NCBI GenBank assembly: GCA_030737875.1
Contig: CM060922.1
Location: 753,993,603 to 754,057,602, forward strand
Length of the DNA: 64,000 nucleotides
Direction: 5' to 3'
Origin: Allium sativum
Taxonomy: Eukaryota > Streptophyta > Magnoliopsida > Asparagales > Amaryllidaceae
Position 1 is the first letter of the stretch; each line of letters begins with the position of its first letter. Positions 11,150 to 22,835 of the stretch are shown here, piece after piece. Under the pieces are notes generated by a model that was not told where the DNA came from, did not search any database, and saw only the letters and a program-made list of their open reading frames with translations. A program made the translations under genes and the position numbers.

Positions 11150-13850
11150 GCTTTTCCAAATCTGAGTTACTTGATTCGCACACGATTTCAAAAGATATTA
11201 CTGGACATTTTGTTCCACCTACGTGTTGCGTTCAAATGAGATGGTAGCGCTTTGCGGAAGCTTATATCAGAATCTTCATCATCCAAATCACAAAAAGACA
11301 ACTTTGATTGAAAATAAGACAAAATTGAAATCAACACACAATAACACAAGATATTTCCACCCAACCACCCACTTCATTGATTCACCAAATTTTGTTTACA
11401 ATTAATTGAACAAAGCTAAAATAAACAAAATACAATTGAATTAACAACCAAATTGAGAAAGAAAGAAAAATCTAAATGGCTAATATTGTTAAAGAAAAAG
11501 AACCATGAAAAACGAGGGCTAACCCTAGAGATTATATTAAGATTAAAATCCTGTAATTCAGTGCCTCCAATTTAGTGCTGACAATACAGCGCATTAGTTT
11601 CAATCTTGAAAGTGGCTCATACATAAGAGTAGAAAACCTAAGCAAATACCCAAATTGTCCTCAGAAATATCACAAATCAAATCTAATAAAATCCGATCAA
11701 AAGAAGATATTTCGCTCGTTTAGACATTTGGTATGGAAGACCAGACGTTTAAGTACAGTCTCTGGAAATTCCAAAAACATTGCTCACATGTCTGGTTAAT
11801 TCCTCCAGACGTCTGAGTTGAAGCACTTAGCAATTCCTGATTTTTTTTTTTTGTCTATCTTTCTCCACGAAACTCTGATTTGCGAGTCGTCTTCTCCATC
11901 ACGAAGCTACTTCCATAACTAACATACATATTTGTCTTCAATGGACATGTGATTTAATATCAAATCAAAAGCTCCAACAAAAGACAAAAAAGTCATCATT
12001 GGATCTCTCACAAATTCCATATCTCAACCACACTACATTACAAACCTCAACCACCGTCTGCAAGTGATGTATCTCCCTCATGAGGTGCATCACACAAAAC
12101 CAATCTAAAAAATGTTTGTAACACCATAAAGCTCCCTTCTTATCTTTGTGGATTTTGCAACTCGACACTCGTCTATCACTCGATCTGAGCTCATTACATG
12201 ATCACTATCGATCCCTCGAGCATCATCAACATGAAGACCACTGTCGAAAATATGATTAACAATACTAAAATAATAAGCAGTGACTACATTAACATCTCCA
12301 CATTGCAGTGGACTAGGCCTTTCAACCATCACACATTTTCCACAGTCGACTACAGAACCAACAATCTGTAAAGGTTTCTTTCTTCCAATACTTCTCTCAT
12401 CCTTACACGACAATCTTCACTCTCAAAACTCCACATCTAATTGACCGAGAGAAATAAAATTATGTGAACAAGTGGATACATATCTGACTCCAGAGACTTC
12501 TCTAATCACACCGTCATACATACGAAACCGAATAGATCCAATACCACAAACCAGTAGTTCTACTTCATTGGTTGTTCTAAATATGTCGACATTCTCCTCA
12601 GAAGAAGAGAAACAATTCACATCTCTACAAATGTGAAAAATGACTCCCAAATCCATCTTTTAAGACTTATTTTTACTAAAGAGGACATCACAAGAAGCAT
12701 CATTGTTGGTACCTTCAGCAAAATCTGCCTATGGCTATGCATCATCACTACTATCACATATACAACTTTTTTCTTATCCCTTTTATAAGCATGACACTTG
12801 ATGTGTATGTGACCTTTCTAATTACAATAATGACAAGTGATAACACTTTTACCATTAGCTTCCTTCTTTCAAATTGTTTCTTTCTTCGACTCTCTTGCCA
12901 CCACAACTCACTTTGAACTAAAGTCATATTTGACATTTTTCTTCTAAATTCTCATTTAAAAGGCTGCTACGTACAGCTTCCAGAAAGATATTTCCGTTAG
13001 CATTGGAATTACTCAATGAAACAATCAAAGTTTCCTAACTTTCTGAAAATGACTCATCAATAAAAGAGTCTGCAATTCATCATCAAAATTGACCTTTGCA
13101 TTTACCATATCTTGAAATTCGTTCAAAAGCTCTGCAACATCTCTTCATCTAATCTCAGTTGTACCAACTTTCAAACCAGAAAAGCCTTACTAGCAGCATT
13201 CTTTGATTCATACAAAGATATCAACTTGTCCCACAAACCCTTCGCGGATTCACAACTAGCCACATGATGAAAAATTGAATCATCAAGGTACTGACAAATC
13301 AAAACAATCGCCTTCTTATCCATCTTCTTTCATTTTTTTTTCCTCAACTACATCAGAGGGCTTCTTCTCATCTCCATCAATCGGATCATGAAGACCATTG
13401 AGATACAGAATATCCTCCATATTAGACTTCCAAATACCTCAATTTCTCTCGTCAAAAATAACCAGGTCAAAATACCTCAATACCTCCATATTAGACTTCC
13501 AAATACCTCAATTTGCCCCTTAGAAATATCACAAATCAAATATGATAAAACCAGGTCAAAAGTAGATATTTCGCTAGCTCAGACGTCTGGTAGAGAGACC
13601 AGACGTTTGAGTTCAAACTCTGAAAATTACGAGACATTACTCATATGCCTGGTTCATTCTCTCACCCGTCTGAGCTGAAGCACTATGCAATTCCTGATTT
13701 GTACCGCCCATCTTCCTCCATCAAGCTCTGATTTGTGAACCGTCTTCACCGTCATGAAGCTACTTACATAACCAGCATACATAGCCGACTTCAATGACCA
13801 TGTGATTCAACATCACAAATCTCAACACTACGACCTCTAAAGATTGGTTG
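11150..13850 (-). mobile_element. Very old copia remnant with diverged LTR pair
   Basis: Two direct copies about 350-400 bp long (about 11575-11960 and 13480-13830) agree at roughly three quarters of positions by eye. Both contain AGAAATATCACAAATCAAAT, CCAGACGTTT and a CTGAAGCACT...GCAATTCCTGATTT-type block. Between them, on the minus strand, lie copia gag and protease remains. No integrase or RT is seen, so either those parts were deleted or it was a non-autonomous derivative. Exact termini were not found. Confidence 0.55.
12423..13330 (-). pseudogene. Copia gag zinc knuckle and protease remnant
   Basis: Going down from 13330, the frame gives gag-like pieces and then a CCHC knuckle near 12840-12785 (CHYC..., KGHIHIKC, with an internal stop). 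Then comes a protease-like stretch, 12656-12423, with FHICRDVNCFSS, GIGSIRFRMYDGVIREV, VRYVS and NFISLGQLD. That is the standard copia protease and GAG-pre-integrase linker. The catalytic Asp-Ser-Gly is degraded to Asp-Leu-Gly. Confidence 0.65.
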
Positions 13851-14452
13851 AAATACTAGAAATTTACAGAAGAAAATAAATCAAATTTCTAGAGAACATA
13901 TGGGAAACTCTACTGGATCATAGAGCGATTTCTTTGAACTATATGATGTACTCATAAATTTGTAAACAAATCAATAATAAATTTACAGTAGACGTAGGCC
14001 AACGATTTGTCGAACCACTTTACAAATCTATTTGTTCAATTTGTCCTTTTTCCCATCTTTATGTTCTATGATTGTTAACCCACCTTTTTGCAAGAACGTT
14101 ACACGTTGGATTTGTATAGATGAACTTTTTGATTGTCTAGGCAGGAATTCTGAGGAGATGATCAGAGCTCGAGTATGGTAATGATATGATGTTGTGATCA
14201 AGCGGATTCACTTGAATATTTTCAAAAACTGACAAAGTATGGATTTGGACTTCACCTAGACACCAGATCAATATACATCCCTAGGCATAAATAAATACTT
14301 CAACTTCAACATAAATCACTCATTTACTCAAGTTTTCACCAAGAAGACTCTACCAACCATGCACGGAACCCTGACCTACAAAGCATGGGGACCCACTGGA
14401 GGGATCGTAGCCTCCAATTCGACAAAGTGTCAGATTGGGGTCGAACCCTATG
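13851..14452 (+). repeat. LTR-like debris
   Basis: Contains GTAGACGTAGGCCAACG followed by TGTCGAACCACTTTACAAATC (about 13988-14030), a block resembling the R/U5 region of plant copia LTRs. Related blocks occur at about 26327-26380 and 37690-37735. The last five bases (CTATG) are the target site of Gypsy-1. Confidence 0.4.
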
Positions 14453-15690
14453 TGTAACACCCCACTCCCGCTATGATCACTCACTAAGGGAATGCCATAG
14501 CATCGGTGGAGTATTTTAGTGAATATAGAACAGAAAAATTACAACAAGACAGATATAAATAGTACTTGAAATTTTAAAACATCATCTCATAACAGCGGAA
14601 GTAAAACATGTCTGGTTACATCATAAAACCACAATAAAGGTCAAGTACAATATCCATCAAAATAAAGAAGTACATAATCCCACTCTCATACAATAGCCAA
14701 ACAAAAGAAAAGATAACTGGATAACTGGAGCTTTACATCTATCCAAGCTCCTAAAGACTGGAACAGCAATCCGATCAAGCTCCACTACTGCTAGGATCCA
14801 CCGTAGGACCTGAGGGTTGGGAAAAAGATAAAAACAACAGGGTCAGACATAAGTCTGAGCGAGTCCTATAACTTTAACAATACAATCGTTAAAGTAACCA
14901 GAGAAGACATAAACTGATATACGGTAACATATAGGGATGAATGGCTACCCTAAGCAGTCAACTAAACGAAGATAAAGGATAAAGACGCATCTACCCTCCC
15001 TAAGGTAAATTACTAAACTGCACCACACCAGTCGTTCCTAACTTAAAGGTTGATCCCACCCAAGGACTTATAAAATTTACTAATTAGTACTTGCGTACCC
15101 CTAGGTGACCAAGTAGGCGCCACGGGGCCCTACAATCCACTAGGTGTACACACTACTTCCCATTCGATCGGCTCCCTAACGTAGATACCCGTGCTGGCCC
15201 CACCGTGGGATGTATCATTCCCCAATGTGGCAACCTGATGGAACTAAAGGTGCACGGCTTATATCTACTCGATGCAACAACGGCTTACCTACCAGCCCGG
15301 GCCCACTCACGCATATGAAGCCCGTTGGACTTGCGTTGCCACCGCTAACCCGTTTGCCTCTTACAGTCAAGCCCAGTATGCGTGTCCCGTCCTCGACATG
15401 GGTCGAGCCCACAAAGATACGTATGGGTTACTGGTTGAAATGGGCCTCCACAAGCTACCCACCTAAGCTTGTCCCTTTTTCTAGTATATCCCACTTAACC
15501 CTTTAATCATGTTTTAATTACATGTTCCATTTTGGTTAAGTATTCTAATCGTATTTTCTATTGCCACCCAAGGCAACCACTAGATTTTCTCATGCCACCC
15601 GAGGCACCCACTTAACCCCTCATGTCCCTCTACATGCTAATGTGGTTAAGTGTTTCTTAATTAATTAATTAAGAACGTAACCTTTGTAAA

Positions 15691-15782
15691 GACCTCTCAT
15701 ATTAGACTGTCTTTTATGACCGCTGGTTAAGCCGGTTGGGTCCGGGCAGCCTTATGTCATAACAGAGTCTAACCTCGTGTCT
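15691..15782 (-). other. Conserved hairpin module, second in sense, Gypsy-1 3' LTR
   Basis: Stems TTAGACT/AGTCTAA (15702-15708 with 15766-15772) and TTATGAC/GTCATAA (15714-15720 with 15756-15762). The stem sequence differs from the neighbouring module but still pairs, while the loop core is the same. Its duplicate is at 24074-24165. Confidence 0.75.
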
Positions 15783-15813
15783 TTACATTAATTACGTATT
15801 TAGTTTGTGCCTA

Positions 15814-15907
15814 AGACCTCTCACATTGGGCTAACATTTGTAGCAACTGGTTAAGCCGGTTGGGTCCGGGCAGTTTTACGCTACAACTGAGTCCAACCTC
15901 GTGTCTT
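15814..15907 (-). other. Conserved hairpin module, first in sense, Gypsy-1 3' LTR
   Basis: Stems TTGTAGC/GCTACAA (15838-15844 with 15880-15886) and TTGGGCT/AGTCCAA with one G-U pair (15826-15832 with 15890-15896). The inner CCGG/CCGG pair encloses ACCCAA in element sense, followed by CTTAACCA. Flanks are ACACGAGGTT and TGTGAGAGGTC. Its duplicate in the 5' LTR is at 24197-24290. Confidence 0.75.
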
Positions 15908-15984
15908 AGTCAATTAATTACACCTAATTAATCACCCTCATAATTTTATATTAATTATCCCTAATTAATCAAGTTTTCTTAACA

Positions 15985-16095
15985 TGGGTAGACCTAACTT
16001 AATAGGTAAATTCCCATGGGGTAGACCTAACTCAATAGGTAAATTCCCAACACATAGTATGGGTACACCTAACCAAATAGGCAAATTCCCATACT
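15985..16095 (-). repeat. Small hairpin repeat, three copies, Gypsy-1 LTR
   Basis: Three copies of a roughly 30-base unit GGGTAGACCTAAC...AATAGGTAAATTCCC. Each is an imperfect hairpin with GGG/CCC and ACCTA/TAGGT pairing. Two copies exist in Gypsy-2 (46145-46210). Confidence 0.7.
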
Positions 16096-16212
16096 ATGTT
16101 TATTTATTTTGTGTTATGCATAATTATATTAATTTCACACAATCTTATTAACTTATGCATTTAATTACCCCATCGTTCCCACGTAATTTCGTTCATGATA
16201 TAACACATATAA

Positions 16213-16745
16213 AAGGTGTCAACTTGCATATGAATGAACATGTTTCAAAGGTGCCATCTTGCATATTAACAAACACATAACTTGCATATGAACTTGCATA
16301 ACATGTCACATAACTTGCATATAATATGTCACATAACTTACATATTCATTTTGCATAACAAACTTGCATATTAGCTTATAGACTTGCATAATGTGTCATC
16401 ATGAACTTGCATATTAATAAACATGTAACTTGCATATTTACATACATGTAACTCGCATATTAACAAACATGTAACTTGCATATAAAGAAACATGTAACTT
16501 GCATATTTACATACATGTAACTTGCATATTAACAAACATGTAACTTGCATATTAACAAACATGTAACTTGCATATTTACATACATGTAACTTGCATATTA
16601 ACAAACATGTAACTTGCATATTTACATACATGTAACTTGCATAGCATATTACCATGAACTTGCATAACATGCATATGATTACATAGCCCACAACTTGCAT
16701 ATTTAGCATCATGCAAACATAACATACATCATATTAAACTTGCAT
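16213..16745 (-). repeat. Tandem TATGCAAGTT array in the Gypsy-1 LTR
   Basis: More than 25 occurrences of AACTTGCATA (plus strand) in units of about 21-23 bases, such as ACATGTAACTTGCATATTA. The second LTR has the same array at about 24596-25128. In element sense each unit brings ATG triplets. Confidence 0.92.
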
Positions 16746-17080
16746 AAGCTTACATACTCAACATGCATAAACATAAGATTAATGCTAACATCATATCATA
16801 TGATTCAAAGCTCATTAACCCACATACAAAACCATAAATCTCATCACATCTCATCTAATTAGTTTACCAAAAGATCATCAAAGTGATAGAAACTCACAAC
16901 TAGCAACTTTGAACACCAAATGAAGAAGATTAAGATGCTAAGAAGGGATTAGAAGTTGATTAGAGAGTGATTAGTATGCAACCCTCTTCATAAAATTAGT
17001 GGAGGCCATGAGAGCTAGCATTTTGCCATAGTTTAGTTACTAGGTTTAATTATGAATGAATTAGGGTAGGTTAGGGTCTT

Positions 17081-17087
17081 ATTTATA
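17081..17087 (-). promoter_or_regulatory. TATA box of the Gypsy-1 LTR (3' copy)
   Basis: Minus-strand TATAAAT inside CTATAAATAAGACCCTAAC. The matching element in Gypsy-2 (TATATAAATAAGACCC) is at the same relative place. The position relative to the GTCGAC cluster and leader repeats supports a promoter role. Confidence 0.6.
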
Positions 17088-17267
17088 GATTAGGCAAGTG
17101 TTTTAGGCCATAGGATTAACCCTAGATTCAATCCAAGCCATCAAAGCATGTCTTGGGGAAGAAGTCAAGTGTAGGAACCATCTAGGGCCTTTAGATTAAA
17201 GATGGACCATGAGAACCATTCAAATGCAAAATCTGCACTTGAGCGAATCGGCCCACGGGTTGACAGC

Positions 17268-17312
17268 CAAACACCCTGGATTAACCCCTAGTCGACCCAG
17301 CGGGCTCGGGTC
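17268..17312 (-). promoter_or_regulatory. GTCGAC pair upstream of the Gypsy-1 TATA box
   Basis: Two GTCGAC palindromes separated by about 20 bases (plus TAGTCGACCCAG and GGGTCGACTTC), about 190 bases upstream of the TATA box in element sense. Copied in the other LTR at +8383. Confidence 0.5.
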
Positions 17313-17400
17313 GACTTCAAAAATCGGCCGGTTCGGTTATTCCCCTCTCCCAATTCGCTGTTTTGAGCATTTTTGCATATTTATTTATTAAATTTTCAAT

Positions 17401-17449
17401 TATATATATATATATATATATATATCAATATATATATATATATATATAT
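17401..17449. repeat. (TA)n microsatellite in the Gypsy-1 LTR
   Basis: TA repeats interrupted once by CA. The partner at about 25784-25833 is a few units longer, the main length difference between the two LTRs. Confidence 0.9.
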
Positions 17450-17683
17450 CTACACAACCCATTTCACTTAATTAAGTATACTTTAATTTGGGAATTTTCG
17501 TGAAACTTCGCGAGGCCATATCTTGGTCATACGGACTCCGATTTTCGAAAACTCGGACTCTATTTCGCGTATTTTTCCGAGACGAACGCAATGGCATAGC
17601 CCGTTTCCCTTGATTCCCATTTTAGAATTAAATTCTGCCTCGATTTATGTTATTACAGGTTATTGAAAATACGGGTTGTTACA

Positions 17684-17701
17684 TTCTCCCCTCCTTAAAG
17701 G
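17684..17701 (-). other. Gypsy-1 polypurine tract
   Basis: Minus-strand CCTTTAAGGAGGGGAGAA directly before the 3' LTR. The same tract occurs in Gypsy-2 at 47688-47705. Confidence 0.85.
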
Positions 17702-18206
17702 ATTTCGTCCCCGAAATCTTCAAGTTAGGAAGAACGTATCCTACCATCCAATCATCCATCTACTCAAAGCATCATCCACGAGCAATCATTGTCCTTACAA
17801 GATTCTAAATGCTGGATGGATATATGCAAAAGTGTGTGTATATGTACTTACCTAATGCGAAAATCAGGCGGTTACTGATACAGTAAACCTCCTTAATGCA
17901 AACCATGATAGTGCCATGCATCCAATATGTATGCGAAACCCTATTGACACATACAAATTTCTACATGCGTGCACAACCATACACAAAAATGCATCATCCA
18001 TATGATAACACAGCCATGATACATCCATCAATCTAACTACCACATCCATTTATGCAATATGCAACATGAAGTGACTGAGCCGATCTAGTGCCTAATGTGT
18101 GTGTATATGCATCCACGAGCAACCACTAGCAAACAATTGCATCCATATGCATCCATCAACCATAACATGTTTCAAACACATGTTTCAACCATAGGTTTTA
18201 CCCTAT
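17702..18206 (-). other. Gypsy-1 3' untranslated internal region
   Basis: About 500 bases between the pol stop and the PPT, with CATCCATATGCATCC-type repeats. A paralogous stretch is at 47706-48224 in Gypsy-2. No coding sequence. Confidence 0.7.
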
Positions 18207-21200
18207 CTAAAGGTCATAGGTATTAGCGAGAGGATATACTAAAGATAAGATAAGTACTAGACAAGCAATAAAGGAGAAGTTAAAAGACATACTCTCAAAA
18301 AGAAATGGATACAAAGAACGCATCTTTGCTTCCGTCTCCCAAGTAGCATTGCTTTCGTCATCTCCCCATTGCACTTTAACTAGCTGAACTTCTCTGTTCC
18401 TCAACTTCCTAGTTTCTGACCCAAGGATGCGAGTAGGAGCTCGTCGAATCGTCGCATCACGCTCTACCTCTACATCTCTAAGCAAGCTCGGCTCTACCAC
18501 CTCCGCGGTCTCATGTAAGCACTTCCTCAAATGTGATACATGGAATACATCATGAACACCACTAAGTCTGTCGGGCAACTCCACCCTATATGCCATCCGT
18601 CCAATCCTTTCCTTAATAGGAAACGGCCCAACAAATCTCGGTGCTAACTTCCCTACGGACCCAAAGCGAACAACATTTCTCAATGGAGATACTTTGATAA
18701 AAACCATGTCCCCAACCTCAAACTCAAGATCCGTCCTTCTCCGATCCGCATAAGATTTTTGTCTATCCTGCGCTGCCTTCATCCTTCTACGGATCAAATC
18801 AATCTTCTCTGAAGTCTCTCTAACCATATCTGGCCCAAGCAAGATCTTATCCGTAGATTCCCACCAACATGTAGGAGATCGACAAGGCCTTCCATAAAGA
18901 GCTTCGAAAGGAGCCATACCAATACTGGACTGAAAGCTGTTATTATATGCGAACTCCACCAAAGGAAGATGTTCTTCCCATGTACCTCCAAAATCCAAGA
19001 TACAAAGCCTCAAAAGATCTTCTAAGATACGGTTCACCCTCTCAGTCTGACCGTCCGTCTGAGGATGATATGCGGTGCTCAAACACAACTGAGTCCCTAC
19101 CGCCTCTTGCAAACTTCTCCAAAACTCACTAGTGAAAATAGGATCTCGATCACTCACAATGCTGGATGGTACGCCATGCAATCTAACAATCTCTCTAACA
19201 TAGACTGAAGCAAGCCATGGAGCGGTCCTCTTACTCTTTACGGGTATAAAATGGGCACTCTTGGTAAGTCTGTCTACCACAACCCAAATTCCCGTATTGC
19301 CCTTCCTCGATCTCGGTAACCCATCGATGAAATCCATCGAGACACTATCCCACTTCCACTGCGGAACTTCCAATGGGTGTAGCAACCCACCGGGTTTCCT
19401 TTGCTCCGCTTTAACTTGTTGGCACACTAAACATCTAGCCACATACTCGGCTACATCTTTCTTCATACCGGCCCAGAAGAAAACTCTCTTCATGTCTTGG
19501 TACATTTTGTCTCCACCGGGATGAATAGTCATTCTTGAACGATGTGCATCATCCAAAATAGCCTTCTTCAAACCCTCATCTTGCGGTACACAAAGTCTAC
19601 CGTCTCTATGCAACCATCCCTTATCATCTATGGTGTATCTACCCAAATGGCTGGACGACTCCCCTCTTATAAGCTTCTCTACCAACACAACCAACTGTGG
19701 GTCGTCTCGCTGAGCCTCGCCAATCCGTCTCAAAAGAGTAGGTCTAACCTCCAAGGATGCCAACAAACCAGGTACAAAATCAACAGAAGGTCTGAAGTCA
19801 AACAAAGAAAGAAACTCCAAGCTTCGTCGTTCCACGAACAATGGACTCAAAGATAGCCTTTTTCTACTTAAGGCGTCTGCCACCACGTTACCCTTACCAG
19901 GGGTATACGCTATCTCGAAATCATAGGATGCTAAGAACTCCATCCACCTTTGCTGTCTTAAGTTTAAATCCTTCTGAGAGAATAAGTACTTCAATGATTT
20001 ATGGTCGGTGAACAACTCGAATCTCTCACCAAGAAGATAATGGCGCCAAGACTTAAGTGCGAAAACAATCGCGGCCAACTCTAGATCATGGGTAGGGTAA
20101 TTCTTCTCATGCACTCTCAATTGTCTCCCTCCATAGGCTATTACCCTTCCTTCCTGCATCAAGACTGCGCCTAATCCTGTTCCACAAGCATCGGTATAAA
20201 CAACAAACGGCTTACTCCCATCTGGAAGCACTAAAACTGGAGCGGTGGTCAAAGCTCTCTTTAACCGTCGGAAAGCATCATCACAATCTACATCCCATGA
20301 GAAAACCAGATTCTTCTTCGTCAAGCGGGTTAATGGGGCTGATATCTTCGCGAAGTCTTTGATGAACTTCCTATAATATCCTGCCAACCCCAAGAAACTT
20401 CTTACTTCGGTAGCATTTTTAGGAACTTTCCAATCCTGGATAGATACTATCTTTGCGGGATCCACAGCTATCCCTTCCTTAGAGACCACATGCCCTAAGA
20501 ATCGCACTTCTCTTCTCCAAAAATGACATTTAGAGAATTTAGCTTTAAGACCATGCGCTCGAAGAGTCTCCAACACTTCCTTGAGATGTAAGGCATGCTC
20601 TTCTTCATTCTTGGAAAAGACCAAGATGTCATCCACAAAAACTACTACAAACTTATTCAGATACTCTCTGAACACTCTACTCATGAGATCAACAAAGTAT
20701 GCGGGGGCGTTTGTCAACCCAAATGGCATCACTAGCCACTCATAAAAACCATCCGGAGTCCGGAAAGCAGTCTTCTCTATACTGTCCTCCGCCACTCTCA
20801 ACTGATGAAACCCTGTAGCTAAATCCATTTGCGAAAACACTGAGGCGCCAACCAACTGATCAAAGAGATCATCTATCCTCGGTAATGGGTGTCTATTCTT
20901 CTTTGTGAGCTTATTAAGTTCCCTATAATCCACACAAAGTCTGAGGGACCCATCCGCCTTCGTGGCAAACACTACTGGAGCTCCCCACTCCGATATACTT
21001 CGCCTTATAAACCCCTTCTCAAGCAACTCCCCTACTTGCTTATGAAGTTCCCTTCTCTCCCGAGGAGCCATGTGGCGCACTGGCAAAGACACTGGTTTGG
21101 CATTATCCACCAAATAAATTCGGAAATCTATCTCCCGCTTCGGAGGCAAACCCTTTACTTCTTCAAACACATCCGGATATTCCCGGACTACTCTGACAGA

Positions 21201-21587
21201 ATGCAAACTCTCGACCGAAGCATCGAGCGATTCAAGATAACTTAGCAAAACAGATTCCATGGGATTGCAAGAGATCTCGAGAGTGTTACCCAAGCGGGTC
21301 ATGAGCCTGACAACTCTCCTTTCGCAATCAAGAACGGCACCATTACTGGATAACCAGTCCATGCCCAAGATCAACCCATAGCCCGTGAAGCCCAATACAA
21401 AAGCATCACATCTAAACTCAACGCTAAGTATAGAAATCTTCAAACCCAAACATATCATAGACAGATATATGGAGCCCCCAATTGGGTTTGAGACAACCAA
21501 GGGATCATCAACTAGACTGGTGTCTAAGTGCAGTGACTCAACTAACGATGATGAGATAAAAGAATGCGATGCGCCAGAGTCAAACAA
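18207..21587 (-). CDS. Gypsy-1 Pol polyprotein (PR-RT-RH-INT-chromodomain)
   Basis: 1126 codons from the first ATG; the frame is open further upstream towards gag. Aspartic protease FDSGASHSF is at residues 2-10. RT lies at about 190-370, with [10 protein letters not shown] and active site FVDD at 317-320. RNase H is at about 455-575, with [11 protein letters not shown] (Asp466). Integrase has its HHCC finger at His682, His689, Cys719 and Cys722, and a catalytic Asp752, Asp813, Glu849 triad with exact D35E spacing. The C-terminal chromodomain is at about 1063-1098 ([30 protein letters not shown]). All catalytic residues are present and there is no internal stop, so the protein looks competent. 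Its ATG is internal to the protease, so natural translation probably depends on frameshifting or an upstream start. Confidence 0.95.
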   Translation of the reverse strand: MFDSGASHSFISSSLVESLHLDTSLVDDPLVVSNPIGGSIYLSMICLGLKISILSVEFRCDAFVLGFTGYGLILGMDWLSSNGAVLDCERRVVRLMTRLGNTLEISCNPMESVLLSYLESLDASVESLHSVRVVREYPDVFEEVKGLPPKREIDFRIYLVDNAKPVSLPVRHMAPRERRELHKQVGELLEKGFIRRSISEWGAPVVFATKADGSLRLCVDYRELNKLTKKNRHPLPRIDDLFDQLVGASVFSQMDLATGFHQLRVAEDSIEKTAFRTPDGFYEWLVMPFGLTNAPAYFVDLMSRVFREYLNKFVVVFVDDILVFSKNEEEHALHLKEVLETLRAHGLKAKFSKCHFWRREVRFLGHVVSKEGIAVDPAKIVSIQDWKVPKNATEVRSFLGLAGYYRKFIKDFAKISAPLTRLTKKNLVFSWDVDCDDAFRRLKRALTTAPVLVLPDGSKPFVVYTDACGTGLGAVLMQEGRVIAYGGRQLRVHEKNYPTHDLELAAIVFALKSWRHYLLGERFELFTDHKSLKYLFSQKDLNLRQQRWMEFLASYDFEIAYTPGKGNVVADALSRKRLSLSPLFVERRSLEFLSLFDFRPSVDFVPGLLASLEVRPTLLRRIGEAQRDDPQLVVLVEKLIRGESSSHLGRYTIDDKGWLHRDGRLCVPQDEGLKKAILDDAHRSRMTIHPGGDKMYQDMKRVFFWAGMKKDVAEYVARCLVCQQVKAEQRKPGGLLHPLEVPQWKWDSVSMDFIDGLPRSRKGNTGIWVVVDRLTKSAHFIPVKSKRTAPWLASVYVREIVRLHGVPSSIVSDRDPIFTSEFWRSLQEAVGTQLCLSTAYHPQTDGQTERVNRILEDLLRLCILDFGGTWEEHLPLVEFAYNNSFQSSIGMAPFEALYGRPCRSPTCWWESTDKILLGPDMVRETSEKIDLIRRRMKAAQDRQKSYADRRRTDLEFEVGDMVFIKVSPLRNVVRFGSVGKLAPRFVGPFPIKERIGRMAYRVELPDRLSGVHDVFHVSHLRKCLHETAEVVEPSLLRDVEVERDATIRRAPTRILGSETRKLRNREVQLVKVQWGDDESNATWETEAKMRSLYPFLFESMSFNFSFIACLVLILSLVYPLANTYDL

Positions 21588-21639
21588 AGTACGAACTGGA
21601 TGATCAAACAGAAAAACCAGACTTTCAACGGAAATAGTT

Positions 21640-22635
21640 CTACCTCTCTGCTGAATCGGTGGAACTGAGAGAACCTGAACTTGCCCCCCCTGACTGAGGT
21701 GGTGCTATAAGAGCTTGCACCCGCCCTCCTGAGGTAGACCCCGTCTTCTGCCCCTTCTTTGGGCAGTTTTTCACAAGATGCCCTGCTTCACCACAATGAA
21801 AGCAACCGGTCTTCTTCTTTTTGCGACAATCCTTACTGAGGTGTCCTGGTGTTCCACAATTGAAGCACTTCTTCTTCGTCTTCTTTTTGTCACCATTGCC
21901 TTTTCCGCCCTTGCCTTGTTGTTGTTGTTGCGGTTTCTTCTGATCCCCCTTTTTCTCTGGTGCCTTAGAATTCTTATCATCCTCATGCATAAGTGCCATG
22001 TAGACAAGCTTCTCAAAAGTGGCCCCCATAGGAATGTGAGTCATAGCTATTCCTTGCAATGGTTCGTTCAAGCCTCTAACGAACCTCAAAGCCTTCTTCT
22101 CCGGTGTATTCACCAACTCTATGCCAAACCTTGCTAATTGATTGAATTTGTTGACATATTCTTTCACCGTGAGATTCCCTTGCTTCAAATTCAAGAACTT
22201 CTCCATAAACAGATTCTCTTCCGCCCTTGAGAGAAACTTAGCCCCAAACCTTTGCTTAAAATCTGCCCAAGAGTCAACAGGGCGTTCTCCATTAGTGACC
22301 TCCCACCAGAATGAGGCCTCTCCCTTCATTAACCAAGCCGCCAACTTGACTTTCTTTCCCTCTTCCACTTCAAAGATATCTAGCAACTCTTCCACTTCCT
22401 TAAGCCAATCTCTAGCCTCTACGAAAGTCTCTGAACCAAGAAAAGGTTTTCCTCCTATAGCCTTGAACTCCTTGCAAACCTTAGCAAAATTATCCACTCT
22501 AGGCTGAGGAGGAGGAGCGGTTGTCTCTGGTGTAGTAGCATTGGCCGGACCCGCAGCCGCGGCCCTAGCCTCTTGCAACCTCCTATACCATAGTGGTATA
22601 ACTAAACCCTCCGGGATGTTAAGATCTTCAGCCAT
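21640..22635 (-). CDS. Gypsy-1 Gag
   Basis: A 331-residue capsid and nucleocapsid protein. I start it at [12 protein letters not shown] because the 28 codons before that ATG have no family counterpart and Gypsy-2 Gag starts MADNFAIPEG. The retrotransposon gag domain lies at about residues 85-185 ([46 protein letters not shown]). A Lys- and Gln-rich stretch and two CCHC zinc knuckles ([28 protein letters not shown]) follow near residues 250-300. It ends at TAG 21642-21640, just past a run of seven G that separates its frame from pol. Confidence 0.93.
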   Translation of the reverse strand: MAEDLNIPEGLVIPLWYRRLQEARAAAAGPANATTPETTAPPPQPRVDNFAKVCKEFKAIGGKPFLGSETFVEARDWLKEVEELLDIFEVEEGKKVKLAAWLMKGEASFWWEVTNGERPVDSWADFKQRFGAKFLSRAEENLFMEKFLNLKQGNLTVKEYVNKFNQLARFGIELVNTPEKKALRFVRGLNEPLQGIAMTHIPMGATFEKLVYMALMHEDDKNSKAPEKKGDQKKPQQQQQGKGGKGNGDKKKTKKKCFNCGTPGHLSKDCRKKKKTGCFHCGEAGHLVKNCPKKGQKTGSTSGGRVQALIAPPQSGGASSGSLSSTDSAER

Positions 22636-22821
22636 GCTGAAACGAAAGAGGAAAGATTCAAAAAGGAGATTCCGAAAGATAAAGATATGGCTATTGGGGA
22701 TTATGCTTTTCTTTTTCAAAAACTTTTTCTCTTAGAAGACATGCTTTTAAAAATACTTTCTTCGAAAATACTCTTAGAAAGTAGTTTTTCTCAAAAATTT
22801 TATCTGTTCTGGTAACCTTAA

Positions 22822-22833
22822 GCTCTGATACCA
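22822..22833 (-). other. Gypsy-1 primer binding site (tRNA-iMet)
   Basis: Minus-strand TGGTATCAGAGC, two bases inside the 5' LTR. Confidence 0.93.
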
Positions 22834-22835
22834 CG

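Larger units (their letters stand above)
14453..17683 (-). repeat. Gypsy-1 3' LTR (3,231 bp)
   Basis: Same sequence as 22836-26068. In element sense it holds a 5' end TGTAACAACCCGTATTTTC, a GTCGAC pair, a TATA box, a TATGCAAGTT tandem array, three small hairpin repeats, two large hairpin modules and a 3' end GGGGTGTTACA. Confidence 0.96.

Noticed and set aside
15210..15506. 98-codon frame and overlapping 64-65-codon frames duplicated at 23593-23889
   Set aside because: The duplication simply reflects the two LTRs. There is no protein-family similarity, and the sense of the element is the opposite strand.
16371..16712. 113-codon open frame rich in Met, Cys, Tyr and Lys repeats (again at 24754-25095)
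   Set aside because: It is a by-product of the 21-23-bp TTGCATA tandem array lacking stops in that frame. It lies wholly within the LTR, and Gypsy-2 has no equivalent frame.
16213..16745. CRISPR-like regular repeats
   Set aside because: Plant nuclear context, units directly adjacent with no unique spacers, and no cas genes.
20889..21245. 118-codon plus-strand frame opposite Gypsy-1 pol (and similar ones at 19542, 21778 and 22142)
   Set aside because: Shadow frames of the strongly coding minus strand; no independent similarity.
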